Assembly (NCBI GenBank): GCA_947385875.1 | Contig: CANDMV010000001.1 | Coordinates: forward strand, 1-64,000 | Reading direction: 5' to 3' | Source: an uncultured Eubacterium sp. | GTDB taxonomy: Bacteria; Bacillota; Clostridia; Lachnospirales; Lachnospiraceae | Length of the DNA: 64,000 nucleotides | In this document: piece after piece, positions 18,213-27,116 of the stretch | Layout of the letters: the number at the start of each line of letters is the position of its first letter | Numbering within the stretch: the stretch's first letter is position 1 | Program-made: the position numbers and the translations under genes | The notes under the pieces: model-generated | Databases searched by the model: none | What the model saw: the letters and a program-made list of their open reading frames with translations, nothing else | Told to the model about the DNA's origin: nothing

Positions 18213-18785
18213 CTATATTTTCTTTTTATTGTATAAATTCATAGCCTGCGCCGCATCATCAGACAAAATCAGCTCTGCCGCTGCCACCGCATCCGTTATC
18301 GCACTGTCTACTTTTTTTCGCTCCTCGTCTGTAAAACGGCTCAATACATAATCGGCCAAATCCCATTTCTCCGGTTTTTGCCCGATACCAATTTTAATCC
18401 GGGCAAATTCCTGCGTATTGGCATGTGCAATAATATTTTTCATACCGTTATGCCCACCTGCACTGCCTTTTAAACGGATCCTGATATTTCCCGGCTCTAA
18501 GCTGATGTCATCATAAATAACTAAAAGCTGTGAAGCCGGATCTAATTTATAAAAATTCAGCAGCATACCAACAGCTTCCCCGCTGTTATTCATATACGTC
18601 TGGGGTTTTACCAGCAATACTTTCTGACTGCCAATCATTCCGCGGCCGCACATCGACTTTCCTTTTATTTCATTCACAGTTATATTATACTTTTCCGCTA
18701 TGGCATCAATGGTATCAAAACCTATGTTGTGCCTTGTTTTCTCATATTTTCTGGTCGGATTGCCCAGACCTGCGATCATATACAT
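18213..18785 (-). CDS. pth: Peptidyl-tRNA hydrolase
   Basis: Recycles peptidyl-tRNAs released from stalled ribosomes. The 190-residue product starts MYMIAGLGNPTRKYEKTRHN, with Asn9 and the catalytic His19, then the family signatures VLLVKPQTYMNNSG and YDDISLEPGNIRIR, and GSAGGHNGMKNI. The frame is open 32 codons further upstream, but the ATG at 18785 matches the family N terminus, with GAGGAAG about 12 bases upstream. It is followed within 45 bp by mfd, so the two are probably cotranscribed. Confidence 0.96.
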   Translation of the reverse strand: MYMIAGLGNPTRKYEKTRHNIGFDTIDAIAEKYNITVNEIKGKSMCGRGMIGSQKVLLVKPQTYMNNSGEAVGMLLNFYKLDPASQLLVIYDDISLEPGNIRIRLKGSAGGHNGMKNIIAHANTQEFARIKIGIGQKPEKWDLADYVLSRFTDEERKKVDSAITDAVAAAELILSDDAAQAMNLYNKKKI

Positions 18786-19004
18786 GATTTGTGTATCTTC
18801 CTCATTTTCTTTCCTATCTTTTTTTGTACCGCCTGCCAATATTTTACTTCTGTTCCAAGGCAGCCGCAGCCAATCAAACATCTCTATTATATCCCCTTTT
18901 ATTATTTCTTACAACGCAATTCTTAGGTTACTGCGTATTCCCAGCAACAGTTCATCCCAGTACTTTTGCATTAACTACAATCTATCAATGAATCAATTCA
19001 CTTC

Positions 19005-19265
19005 TCATAGTGTCCCCTGCATGAAATAATTAATGCCATCTTCAATTATATAGACTATTCTATGTTCCGCATCAATACGGCGGCTCCAAAATCCTGCAAG
19101 ATTTCCTTTTAACGGTTCCGGCTTACCTAACTCATCAAACGGATTCCGATAAATGTTCTTTACAAGCTGATTGATCCGTTTCAGCATCTTTTTATCATGA
19201 CTCTGCCAATACAGATACTCTTCCCATGCGTCAAAATCCCACTGTATTGTTTTTATATATGCCAT
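19005..19265 (-). pseudogene. yoeB: YoeB/Txe-family toxin, C terminus lost by frameshift
   Basis: An mRNA interferase toxin of the YoeB family by sequence: WDFDAWEEYLYWQSHDKK, the GKPEPLKGNLAGFWSRRI block (Glu and Arg of the active site) and EHRIVYIIEDG. The frame then reads INYFMQGTL and stops. In the next frame the same DNA encodes LIISCRGHYEK followed by a stop at 18998, which is the normal family C terminus with the catalytic His-Tyr. So the gene has a net +1/-2 indel near 19036, just after EDG, and the present product lacks the catalytic end. The ATG at 19265 overlaps the stop of the frame-restored antitoxin (TGATG). Either a decayed locus or an assembly error; both are possible. Confidence 0.85.
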
Positions 19266-19310
19266 CACTCCTCCAGCAGCTCATGTTCCACAAATTGTAA
19301 ACTACCTGCT

Positions 19311-19526
19311 TTATATGCTTCCATTTTTTTCCAAATACTCGATATTACTCTCTAAATAAAACGGATCCGCAGAAATCTCAAACGGTATTCGTTTTTCCCT
19401 GCTTACTTTCTTTGCAAAAATAGTAAAAGCTGCCGTCATTGTCAATCCCATATCGGCGCAGAATTTTTCCATTTTCTCCTTAAGCTCCGCATCCATACGA
19501 AAATTAATATCAACTGCTTGTGACAT
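19311..19526 (-). pseudogene. RelB/DinJ-family antitoxin, truncated by a homopolymer frameshift
   Basis: The partner of the downstream toxin. It starts MSQAVDINFRMDAELKEK with the ribbon-helix-helix DNA-binding segment (MDAELKEKMEKFCADMGLTMTAAFTIFAKKV), then reads EYLEKNGSI and stops. The stretch GGAAAAAAATGG contains seven A residues; with six, the frame continues EKMEAYKAGSLQFVEHELLEE, the usual toxin-binding tail, and ends at 19265 overlapping the toxin ATG. GGGGTG six bases before the ATG at 19526 supports the start. As written, the antitoxin would keep its DNA-binding part but lose most of its toxin-binding part. Confidence 0.85.
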
Positions 19527-19618
19527 ACGTAACACCCCTTTCTTCGACTAAGTATAGCATCTCGTAACGAACTTCTCAATATTTAATGCAATAATTACCC
19601 ACATTCATTAAAGTCATT

Positions 19619-19762
19619 GTTACTATTCACGGCCTGAGGGCCGCTCATAGTAACGATTCGGGGCGATATTGAAAATTTGCTTCGCAAAATCGCCCCTCAA
19701 TCCTGAATCATGTTCTCACGGAACGCTCAGTTTATGCGCGTTCCTGACCCATGAAAAGTAAC
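19619..19762. repeat. Family B-like element, 144 bp, with inverted ends
   Basis: The left end GTTACTATTCACGGCCTGAGG and the right end CCTGACCCATGAAAAGTAAC are inverted repeats. Inside are smaller palindromes: GGGGCGAT...ATCGCCCC around TTTGCTTCGCAAA, and GGCCTGAGGGCC. It is non-coding and lies between the toxin-antitoxin remnant and the uridylyltransferase gene. Confidence 0.65.
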
Positions 19763-19800
19763 AAGTCATTCACTTAAGCTTTTTATCTGATCAAAAAATG

Positions 19801-20535
19801 TTATGAACGGGACGCTATCACATCCGCTGCCGCCGCAAGCTGTTCCTGATCGTTCACTCCTGTAACATCTTCTGGATCATCCAGTCTATAAGCATCCACT
19901 CTAAGTCCCTTTGCCTTAATAATTTCCAGCGTATCCGGCAGATAATACTCCCCCTGCACATTATTCGGCCGCAGCTGGTCTAGTGCATCTCTCAGCTCTT
20001 TCGTATCGAATAAATACATTCCAGAATTAATTTCATGTGATTCACGTTCTTGTTCAGTAGCATCTTTATGTTCGACACTTTTAACAAATCTTCCCTGACC
20101 ATCTCTGATAATGCGGCCATATCCATCCGGCTGATTAACGAAAGCAGACAAAACGGTTACAGCATCCTGATGCCCTTCATGATATTCTGCCAGATTCCTA
20201 AGTGTCCTAGATGTAATTAACGGCGTATCGCCAAAAAGAATCATTGTAATGCCGCTCTCCCCCAAAAACTCTCTGGCACATTTTACGGCATGGCCAGTTC
20301 CCAGCTGTTCTGGCTGCAGCACAAATGTTACATCTTTATGCGCTATTGTTCTGCATACGACATCCTGCTTGTATCCGACTACCAGACAAATTTCCTCTGC
20401 CCCTGCTCCTCTCGCCGCATCTATGACATAATCTACCAGACATTTTCCATGAATCCTGTGTACGACCTTTGGCAGATCCGACTTCATTCTGGTTCCTTTT
20501 CCTGCCGCAAGAATTACAGCTTTTATATTCTGCAT
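19801..20535 (-). CDS. Single-domain GlmU-like N-acetylglucosamine-1-phosphate uridylyltransferase
   Basis: The product of 244 residues matches the N-terminal pyrophosphorylase half of GlmU: MQNIKAVILAAGKGTRMKS (nucleotide-binding loop), LPKVVHRIHGKCLVDYV, the QPEQLGTGHAV motif, LFGDTPLI, DGYGRIIRD, EINSGMYLFD and NNVQGEYYLPD. It stops right after the linker (VNDQEQLAAAADVIASRS), where bifunctional GlmU continues into the left-handed beta-helix acetyltransferase; no trace of that domain is seen downstream. GGGAGGAA before the ATG at 20535 sets the start. It should convert GlcNAc-1-phosphate and UTP to UDP-GlcNAc for wall synthesis, with the acetylation done by another protein. Related sugar-phosphate nucleotidyltransferase activity cannot be excluded. 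Confidence 0.8.
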   Translation of the reverse strand: MQNIKAVILAAGKGTRMKSDLPKVVHRIHGKCLVDYVIDAARGAGAEEICLVVGYKQDVVCRTIAHKDVTFVLQPEQLGTGHAVKCAREFLGESGITMILFGDTPLITSRTLRNLAEYHEGHQDAVTVLSAFVNQPDGYGRIIRDGQGRFVKSVEHKDATEQERESHEINSGMYLFDTKELRDALDQLRPNNVQGEYYLPDTLEIIKAKGLRVDAYRLDDPEDVTGVNDQEQLAAAADVIASRS

Positions 20536-20808
20536 TTTATTTCCTCCCTTTTTGTGCCACCATATGCACTCAAAACTTTTATTCTTGTTATTGCGTTTAT
20601 AGCGCATGAAGGTTTACTTTATTATCCTAACACACACTGTCAAGATCTACAAGCCAAATACACATAGTTCTAATCGTAGTCAGCTGTACTGTAAAACAAT
20701 TCAAATAGCAACTGTTAATAGCAATGCGGCATCATTTTGATTTCCATACATAATTATCACACAGTCTCATATATTAATACAAACTGCTGTCCATATCGGT
20801 ATAAAACT

Positions 20809-22107
20809 ATGAAACCTAATCTTTTTAAATTCATTGTTTCCATCGAGCTTTTCACCCTGTTTGGAATAATTGCCCTTACATGGATTTCATCCCATTATGG
20901 CACTACGCTATTCAGTCTGCTGAATATTTCTTCAATCCACAGCCCGGCCGTTTCCCAAAATACCGAATCCTCAGGCTCTGGCAGCTCCCAAAATACAAAT
21001 TCCGAGAACAATTCTGACGGCGGAGATTTTATCAAATGGGTTGATTTTCAAGTTACCAGCGAAGCTATGAATGATGCCTATCAGTACGACCTCAAATCAC
21101 ATGATACGGACACGCCGATCGACTGGGTATGTCTGCTTGCCGTACTTGGGGTAAAATATGGAGGAGATTTTAAAAATTACAAATCCAGCGACATGTCTGC
21201 CATTGCAGACAAAATATTAAATAAAGAATCTACTTTAGAGGAAATTACAAAAGATATGAAACATTATGATTACTATAATGAAGCGTATCATGCAGTTCTT
21301 GGAGGATTTGTAGGCACATATCAAATATCATCTGAGCAAACTGACCTAAATTCAGACTTGACAAAAAGAAACTCCGACAATAATAACACTGAAAATGTCA
21401 TTCTCAACAAAGTGAACCATAACGATTCTAACAAGAACAGTACTGGCAATAACACTGATAATGCCAGTTTCAACAAGGTGAACAATAACAAAACAGATTC
21501 TATGAAGACCACCTATGGCCTGAAAGCATTTTCTCCTATCGCCAAAGGGTTTCCTTATACAGACTACGACGACTTCGGCACCTCCCGCTCGTTCGGCTAC
21601 CGCAGACAGCACCTCGGTCATGATATGATGGGACAGATCGGGACACCAATCATAGCCGTAGAATCCGGCTATGTAGAATGCCTTGGATGGAATCGTTACG
21701 GAGGATGGCGCATCGGTATACGCAGCTTTGACAAAAAGCGCTATTACTACTACGCACACCTGCGCCAGAACTTTCCTTATAATAAGGCGCTAAAAGAGGG
21801 CAGTGTCGTCACCGCCGGTGATGTCATCGGCTATATGGGGCATACCGGCTACAGCGATAAAGAAAACGTAAATAATATCGACATTATACATCTTCATTTC
21901 GGCCTGCAGCTTATATTTGACGAATCCCAGAAGGATGGAAACAGCGAGATCTGGATCAGCTGTTATGAACTGGCCAGATTTTTATCTCAGAACCGGAGTG
22001 AAACGGTGAAAGATGAAGCTACAAAAGAATGGCACCGTACTCAGAATCTCATCGATCCCGCAGTAGAAAATTATATCCAGAATGCTTCCCAGAATAACAC
22101 CAATTAA
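20809..22107 (+). CDS. Membrane-anchored M23 (LytM-type) peptidoglycan endopeptidase
   Basis: A cell-wall hydrolase of about 432 residues. The N-terminal signal anchor (FIVSIELFTLFGIIALTWIS) is followed by an extracellular region: first a Ser/Asn-rich linker, then a helical domain (FQVTSEAMNDAYQYDLKS ... WVCLLAVLGVKYGG), often seen in Lachnospiraceae M23 proteins. An Asn-rich linker with repeats of the NSDNNNTEN type follows, then the LytM domain, with zinc ligands in HLGHDMMG (HxxxD) and HLHFGLQ (HxH). The ATG at 20809 is chosen because the anchor follows directly; its ribosome site is weak. SpoIIQ-like sporulation roles are possible for this family, but nothing in the neighbourhood proves it. 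Confidence 0.85.
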   Translation: MKPNLFKFIVSIELFTLFGIIALTWISSHYGTTLFSLLNISSIHSPAVSQNTESSGSGSSQNTNSENNSDGGDFIKWVDFQVTSEAMNDAYQYDLKSHDTDTPIDWVCLLAVLGVKYGGDFKNYKSSDMSAIADKILNKESTLEEITKDMKHYDYYNEAYHAVLGGFVGTYQISSEQTDLNSDLTKRNSDNNNTENVILNKVNHNDSNKNSTGNNTDNASFNKVNNNKTDSMKTTYGLKAFSPIAKGFPYTDYDDFGTSRSFGYRRQHLGHDMMGQIGTPIIAVESGYVECLGWNRYGGWRIGIRSFDKKRYYYYAHLRQNFPYNKALKEGSVVTAGDVIGYMGHTGYSDKENVNNIDIIHLHFGLQLIFDESQKDGNSEIWISCYELARFLSQNRSETVKDEATKEWHRTQNLIDPAVENYIQNASQNNTN

Positions 22108-22235
22108 AATGGTTCCTATACCTAAACTGCTCTGCACTCGGAAATAGACATTTCATATAACAAGCATTTATAACACAAATCATAGACTCATTACATATGA
22201 ACAGCATAGCTTACTGCATCAGTGATTTTACTCAA

Positions 22236-22280
22236 AATAAAAACTACAGCAAGCGGAAGTTTGGCATATCCAGCTTGCTG
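22236..22280 (-). terminator. Intrinsic terminator downstream of spoVG
   Basis: On the minus strand CAGCAAGC and GCTTGCTG form an 8-bp stem around an 18-nt loop, followed by TAGTTTTTATTTT. It lies 37 bp after the spoVG stop codon. Confidence 0.65.
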
Positions 22281-22316
22281 CAGCTTTCTTGGGGCAGGTA
22301 TCTGCCCTTACTGCTT

Positions 22317-22613
22317 TTATTCTGGTTTTATTTCTATCTCTGCCTCTTCTTCTGCTGTCATTTCTTTGCGGTATTCATCTAAAATAATGCTTTGAATACG
22401 CTCTCTGGTCTCAGAATTGATTGGATGAGCTATATCCCGGAATTCTCCATCGGCTGCCTTTCTGCTTGGCATAGCTATGAACAATCCCTTCACCCCTTCA
22501 ATTACTTTGATATCATGCACGACAAATTCATCATCAATCGTGATTGATACCACTGCTCTCATCTTGCCTTCTTTTTCTACTTTTCGGACTCGGACATCTG
22601 TTATACGCATCAT
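22317..22613 (-). CDS. spoVG: Septation/sporulation regulator SpoVG
   Basis: A small nucleic-acid-binding regulator of cell division and sporulation, 98-99 residues. The N terminus [20 protein letters not shown] and the core [30 protein letters not shown] and [22 protein letters not shown] are diagnostic. AGGGG six bases before the ATG at 22613 supports this start over the longer open frame. The C-terminal tail is acidic, as in other family members. It follows glgC-glgD on the same strand with a 60-bp gap and may be cotranscribed with them; an intrinsic terminator follows. Confidence 0.97.
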   Translation of the reverse strand: MMRITDVRVRKVEKEGKMRAVVSITIDDEFVVHDIKVIEGVKGLFIAMPSRKAADGEFRDIAHPINSETRERIQSIILDEYRKEMTAEEEAEIEIKPE

Positions 22614-22674
22614 CTTTCGCCCCTTTCTGTTTTCTCCTCTTAAACACCTCACATTTTATTTTATTGCTTATAAC

Positions 22675-23796
22675 TTACAACCCATATCGTTCATTATTGT
22701 CTTCAATGACTACTTTCACACTACTGTCTCCACAGTAATATGTATTCGCCTTAAGAGTACCCCGACTCTCTACGACACAATTCTCGATATGTGTATTGTC
22801 CCCTATATATACTTCATTCAAAATGATTGAATTCTTAATTACACAGTTCTTACCTACAAATACTTCCTTGAATAATACAGAATTTTCCACTTTACTGTTT
22901 ATAATGCACCCGCTTGAAACCAGGCTGCCCTTTACCTCAGAACCTACATTATATTTTGCAGGCGGCAGGTCATCCACTTTTGAATATACATGCGGATAAT
23001 CTCTGAAAAAGAATTTGCGCACCTGAGGATTTAGAAAATCCATATTCGTCCTATAATAAGACTCTACCGTAGAGATGTTGCTCCAATACCCTTCGAGCTT
23101 ATAGCCATAAATACGCTTTAAATTCTTATACCGAATCAGTATATCCGTCACAAAATCGTTCCGGCTCTCCTGCGCACAATGCTCTAATAAATCAATCAGC
23201 TGTCTGCGGCGGATGACATAAATGCCTGTAGAAATTGTCTTTGAGAGGGCAACCATAGGCTTTTCCTCAAATTCTACGATTCTGGAGTCTTCATTCATTC
23301 TGACTACTCCATATCTGCTGACATCTTCTGTTTTGTCCATATCCTTGACAACTACGGTAATATCTGCTTTTTTCTCTATATGATAATCTAAAATCTTATT
23401 ATAATCAATCTTGTATACGCAGTCACCGCTTGTAATAATCACATACGGTTCATGGCAGCGCTTTAAGAAATCAATATTTTGATACATTGCATCCGCCGTT
23501 CCGCGGTACCACCAGCTGTTATCTGCTGTTACGGTCGGCGTGAATACGTATAATCCACCCTGCTTTCTTCCAAAATCCCACCATTTTGATGAACTCAAAT
23601 GCTCATTTAATGAACGGGCATTATACTGAGTCAATACGGCTACTGTCTGGATCTGAGAATTGGTCATATTGCTTAATGCAAAATCAATGCAGCGGAAGCT
23701 CCCGCCTACCGGCATGGCTGCAATCGCTCTTTTTTTTGATAATTCCTGCATACGATTGTTATTGCCGCCGGCTAAGATCAATCCTAATGCTTTCAT
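22675..23796 (-). CDS. glgD: Glucose-1-phosphate adenylyltransferase regulatory-type subunit
   Basis: A paralog of ADP-glucose pyrophosphorylase that in Firmicutes forms a complex with GlgC for glycogen synthesis. The N terminus [16 protein letters not shown] has a degenerate nucleotide loop compared with Glg[25 protein letters not shown] and EFEEKPM mark the nucleotidyltransferase fold, and a C-terminal left-handed beta-helix follows ([22 protein letters not shown]). The start overlaps the glgC stop (ATGA), so translation is coupled. At 373 residues it has the typical GlgD length. Confidence 0.96.
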   Translation of the reverse strand: MKALGLILAGGNNNRMQELSKKRAIAAMPVGGSFRCIDFALSNMTNSQIQTVAVLTQYNARSLNEHLSSSKWWDFGRKQGGLYVFTPTVTADNSWWYRGTADAMYQNIDFLKRCHEPYVIITSGDCVYKIDYNKILDYHIEKKADITVVVKDMDKTEDVSRYGVVRMNEDSRIVEFEEKPMVALSKTISTGIYVIRRRQLIDLLEHCAQESRNDFVTDILIRYKNLKRIYGYKLEGYWSNISTVESYYRTNMDFLNPQVRKFFFRDYPHVYSKVDDLPPAKYNVGSEVKGSLVSSGCIINSKVENSVLFKEVFVGKNCVIKNSIILNEVYIGDNTHIENCVVESRGTLKANTYYCGDSSVKVVIEDNNERYGL

Positions 23797-25067
23797 GCTG
23801 ACTCACCCACCTTTATTATAGAATCGCCGCTTGCAAGCAGCCCATCTGGATAATCCGATAAAGAAGTCTCTCCAACGATGGCTGTATTTCTGCCAATCCG
23901 AACATCTGCCGGAATCACAGACGCTTCTCCTATTGTAACTAAGTCAAACGCATACACCTTTGGATTGTAGGTGCTTGGAGCAAATTCCCCGACCCCGACC
24001 TGCGCGCGGTCGCCGACCTTTGTATTTTCAGCAATAATCGCCTTGTCTACCACCACATTTTCACCGATCACTACATCAGCCATAATAATGGAATTACGTA
24101 CTACAGAGCCTTTTCCAATGGTTACGCCCGCTCCGATGACGGAACTATATACTTCACCATAGATCTCACTTCCTTCACCGATCAGGCTTTTTTCCACGAT
24201 AGCCTCTGTGGCAATGTACTGTGGTTCAATAATATCACACTTTGTATAAATCTTCCAATACTTTTCGTATAAATTAAATTCTGGAATCAAATCTATTAAC
24301 TCCATATTGGCTTCCCAATAAGAACCTAATGTCCCTACATCCTTCCAATAGCCGTTATACTCATAAGCAAACATTCTGGAGCCTTTTTCATGCAGATAAG
24401 GAATAATATGCTTGCCAAAATCACAGTTACTCTGATCCTTCAATGCTACTAGCGCATCCTTTAACACCTTCCAGCTGAATATATAAATACCCATAGATGC
24501 CATATTGCTCCTGGGATGCTCCGGCTTTTCCTCAAACTCTTGAATCCGCTTTCCACCGTCTGTAATTACAACTCCAAATCGGCTTGCTTCTTCCAGCGGC
24601 ACCGGCATAGCGGCAATCGTAACATCTGCCTGATTGGCTTTATGAAAATCAAGCATCTCTTGATAGTCCATCTTATAGATATGATCACCGGATAAGATAA
24701 TGACATATTCTGGATGATAATTTTCCATATAATTTAAGTTCTGATAGATCGCATTCGCCGTACCTGTATACCATTCACTGTTATCGCTTTTTTCATAAGG
24801 CGGAAGTACGGTAACGCCCCCATAATTTCGATCCAAATCCCACGGAATGCCGATGCCGATATGAGTGTTTAACCGCAGCGGCTGATACTGTGTCAATACG
24901 CCTACAGTATCAATCCCGGAATTAATACAGTTGCTAAGCGGAAAATCAATAATCCGATACTTCCCGCCAAACGCTACTGCGGGCTTAGCCACAGTCGAAG
25001 TCAGCGCGCCGAGACGGCTCCCTTGTCCCCCAGCCAACAGCATGGCAATCATTTCTTTACAAACCAC
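23793..25067 (-). CDS. glgC: Glucose-1-phosphate adenylyltransferase, catalytic subunit
   Basis: Makes ADP-glucose from ATP and glucose-1-phosphate, the committed step of glycogen synthesis. Intact motifs are [76 protein letters not shown] and the C-terminal beta-helix repeats. I prefer the GTG at 25067 (product starts MVCKEMIAM): GAGGTG lies six bases upstream, whereas the GTG at 25076 sits within that site. It overlaps glgD by four bases. No glycogen synthase or branching gene lies in the window. Confidence 0.95.
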   Translation of the reverse strand: MVCKEMIAMLLAGGQGSRLGALTSTVAKPAVAFGGKYRIIDFPLSNCINSGIDTVGVLTQYQPLRLNTHIGIGIPWDLDRNYGGVTVLPPYEKSDNSEWYTGTANAIYQNLNYMENYHPEYVIILSGDHIYKMDYQEMLDFHKANQADVTIAAMPVPLEEASRFGVVITDGGKRIQEFEEKPEHPRSNMASMGIYIFSWKVLKDALVALKDQSNCDFGKHIIPYLHEKGSRMFAYEYNGYWKDVGTLGSYWEANMELIDLIPEFNLYEKYWKIYTKCDIIEPQYIATEAIVEKSLIGEGSEIYGEVYSSVIGAGVTIGKGSVVRNSIIMADVVIGENVVVDKAIIAENTKVGDRAQVGVGEFAPSTYNPKVYAFDLVTIGEASVIPADVRIGRNTAIVGETSLSDYPDGLLASGDSIIKVGESA

Positions 25068-25224
25068 TTCGCTCACCTCTCGTCTAATATTCAGTGTTTT
25101 TGTACAAATAGTATATCATAATCTTTTTGAAATGTACATCATTTTTAACATTAAATTAGACGATTTATGCTGTTTTTTGTAAGATTTAACATATTTTACA
25201 CGCATTTCACAATTAAGAAATCAT

Positions 25225-25252
25225 TTGCAAATTAAAAGGATATGGTTATAAT
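25225..25252 (+). promoter_or_regulatory. Sigma-A-type promoter for murC
   Basis: TTGCAA at 25225-25230 and TATAAT at 25247-25252 are separated by 16 bp, 68 bp before the murC ATG. It is the only strong candidate in the divergent glgC/murC gap. Confidence 0.65.
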
Positions 25253-25319
25253 AAAATAGGTACGGTTTTAAAACTGCTCTAAGCAGCAGGACAATAAAGA
25301 ATGTGCAGGTGTGAAATAT

Positions 25320-26765
25320 ATGTATCAGATTAATTTTAAGCAACCCATCCATATCCATTTCATCGGAATCGGAGGTATCAGCATGAGCGGGCTTGCTGAG
25401 ATTCTGTTAGAAGAACATTTTACCATCTCTGGATCCGATGCAAAAGAGTCTGAGCTTACAAAACAGTTAGCTCAGTCCGGCGCCGTCATTTATTACGGCC
25501 ACAGCGCCGATCAGATCAAACCTGAATACGACCTCGTAGTTTATACAGCTGCTGTACACGAAGATAATCCAGAATATCAGGCAGCCGTCGCGGCCAAAAT
25601 TCCAATGCTCAGCCGCGCGGAGCTGCTGGGACAGATTATGAATAACTACCCGCTCTCATGCGCTGTCGCAGGCACACACGGCAAGACAACTACGACCTCT
25701 ATGATTACTCAGATCCTGCTTTCCGCAGAATCCGATCCTACGATTTCAGTCGGCGGTATTCTCCCGTCCATAGGAGGCAATATCCGTGTCGGGCATTCTG
25801 ATTATTTTGTTACAGAAGCATGTGAATATACAAACAGCTTTTTACATTTTTATCCAAAATACAGCATTATTTTAAATATTGAGGAAGACCATCTGGATTT
25901 TTTTAAGGATTTAGACGACATCCGCAGCTCCTTTTGCAGCTTTGCCCATAATACCGCAGCTGACGGAGCGATCATTGTAAACAGTGAAATCAAAGACATC
26001 CTAAGCTTAATGGAAGGAATCGAGCCTGAAATCATCACCTACGGCTTTCAGCCTTCCTGCGATTTTTATCCTGAAGACATTACTTACCACGAGAACGGCT
26101 GCGCACATTTTCGTATTATGCGCCGAGTAAAAGAGACGCGCTTTGAGCCGGCTGAAAGTAAAAACACCGCCACGTTTTATTGTTCAGCCCGCACAGAAGA
26201 GGTCTGCCATGTCAGCTTAAGCGTACCCGGCCGCCATAACATCAGCAATGCACTGGCTGCAGCCGCGCTCGCTATGCAGCTTAAGATCCCTGTCACCGCC
26301 ATTTCTAAGGGGCTTGGGTTATTCCAAGGTACAGACCGCAGATTTCAGTATAAGGGCCAGTTTCACGGTGTGACTGTCATTGATGACTATGCACACCACC
26401 CGACTGAAATTGCCGCCACGCTTGGGGCAGCTGCAGATTACCCGCATAAACGCATAATCTGTGTATTTCAGCCGCATACTTATACAAGGACAAAAGCTTT
26501 TTTAGACGCATTTGCCGAAGCTCTCAGCGCTGCCGACCTTGTCGTTCTGGCTGACATCTACGCAGCACGGGAAACCGATGATCTGGGCATCAGTTCCAAA
26601 GACCTCCTTGCAAAGCTTGAAGCAAAAGGCACCGAAAGCTATTATTTTCCTTCTTTTGAAGAAATTGAAAAATTTTTATTAGAAAAAACAATAAACGGTG
26701 ATCTGTTGATAACTATGGGTGCCGGAGACATATTAAAAGTAGGAGAAAAGCTGTTAGAACAATAG
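25320..26765 (+). CDS. murC: UDP-N-acetylmuramate--L-alanine ligase
   Basis: Adds L-alanine to UDP-MurNAc in peptidoglycan precursor synthesis. The Mur ligase fold is complete. The N-terminal Rossmann loop is HFIGIGGISMSGLAEIL, the ATP-binding P-loop AGTHGKTTTTSM, the central motif ACEYTNSFLHFYPKYSIILNI with EEDHLD, and the C-terminal part has DDYAHHPTEIAATL and QPHTYTRTKAF. AGGTG eight bases before the ATG at 25320 makes this start better than the GTG at 25311. The 3' end runs into two abutting DnaA boxes, one base after the stop. Confidence 0.97.
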   Translation: MYQINFKQPIHIHFIGIGGISMSGLAEILLEEHFTISGSDAKESELTKQLAQSGAVIYYGHSADQIKPEYDLVVYTAAVHEDNPEYQAAVAAKIPMLSRAELLGQIMNNYPLSCAVAGTHGKTTTTSMITQILLSAESDPTISVGGILPSIGGNIRVGHSDYFVTEACEYTNSFLHFYPKYSIILNIEEDHLDFFKDLDDIRSSFCSFAHNTAADGAIIVNSEIKDILSLMEGIEPEIITYGFQPSCDFYPEDITYHENGCAHFRIMRRVKETRFEPAESKNTATFYCSARTEEVCHVSLSVPGRHNISNALAAAALAMQLKIPVTAISKGLGLFQGTDRRFQYKGQFHGVTVIDDYAHHPTEIAATLGAAADYPHKRIICVFQPHTYTRTKAFLDAFAEALSAADLVVLADIYAARETDDLGISSKDLLAKLEAKGTESYYFPSFEEIEKFLLEKTINGDLLITMGAGDILKVGEKLLEQ

Positions 26766-26935
26766 TTATCCACATTATCCACATTTAATTGTGCAAAAAC
26801 TGCAGAATTGAATGTGGATTTTTTGTGTCTTCATCAGATTAAATGAAAGCATTTCAAAGCATTTATCTTTCTGCTGTTTTCCACAATAATATAATTTTAA
26901 CTTCATCCTTTTCCACGTTATCCACAGTATCCACA
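26766..26935 (+). promoter_or_regulatory. Cluster of DnaA boxes upstream of the replication genes
   Basis: Three exact TTATCCACA boxes occur at 26766-26774, 26775-26783 (directly abutting) and 26918-26926. Near matches are GTATCCACA at 26927-26935, TTTTCCACA at 26877-26885 and the inverted TGTGGATTT at 26813-26821. The consensus DnaA box is TTATNCACA. The gap between them is AT-rich. The next genes encode a DnaD-like and a DnaI-like replication protein, so DnaA-dependent control of this operon, or an auxiliary DnaA-binding site, is plausible. Confidence 0.75.
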
Positions 26936-27002
26936 TTCCTTTTCATATGCCTGTTGTTCAAAATAGATATTAAAAATTGTACTTCTCAATTGGAAAATCC
27001 TG

Positions 27003-27011
27003 TGCTATAAT
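27003..27011 (+). promoter_or_regulatory. Extended -10 promoter for the dnaD-like gene
   Basis: TGCTATAAT has the extended -10 TGn plus a consensus TATAAT, about 105 bp before the start codon; the -35 region (TTCTCA at 26983) is weak. Confidence 0.5.
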
Positions 27012-27116
27012 CTGTGCAGCAGCAACAGTTCCTTAGAAAGGATCATTAACGTACAGCTGTCTTCAGACAATACATCAGATCCATCATCAAAAGACTGTAA
27101 TAGGGAGGAGACTCAT

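Noticed and set aside
26766-26935. Chromosomal origin oriC
   Set aside because: DnaA boxes are present, but dnaA, dnaN and a clear unwinding element are not seen here, so only a DnaA-box cluster is reported.
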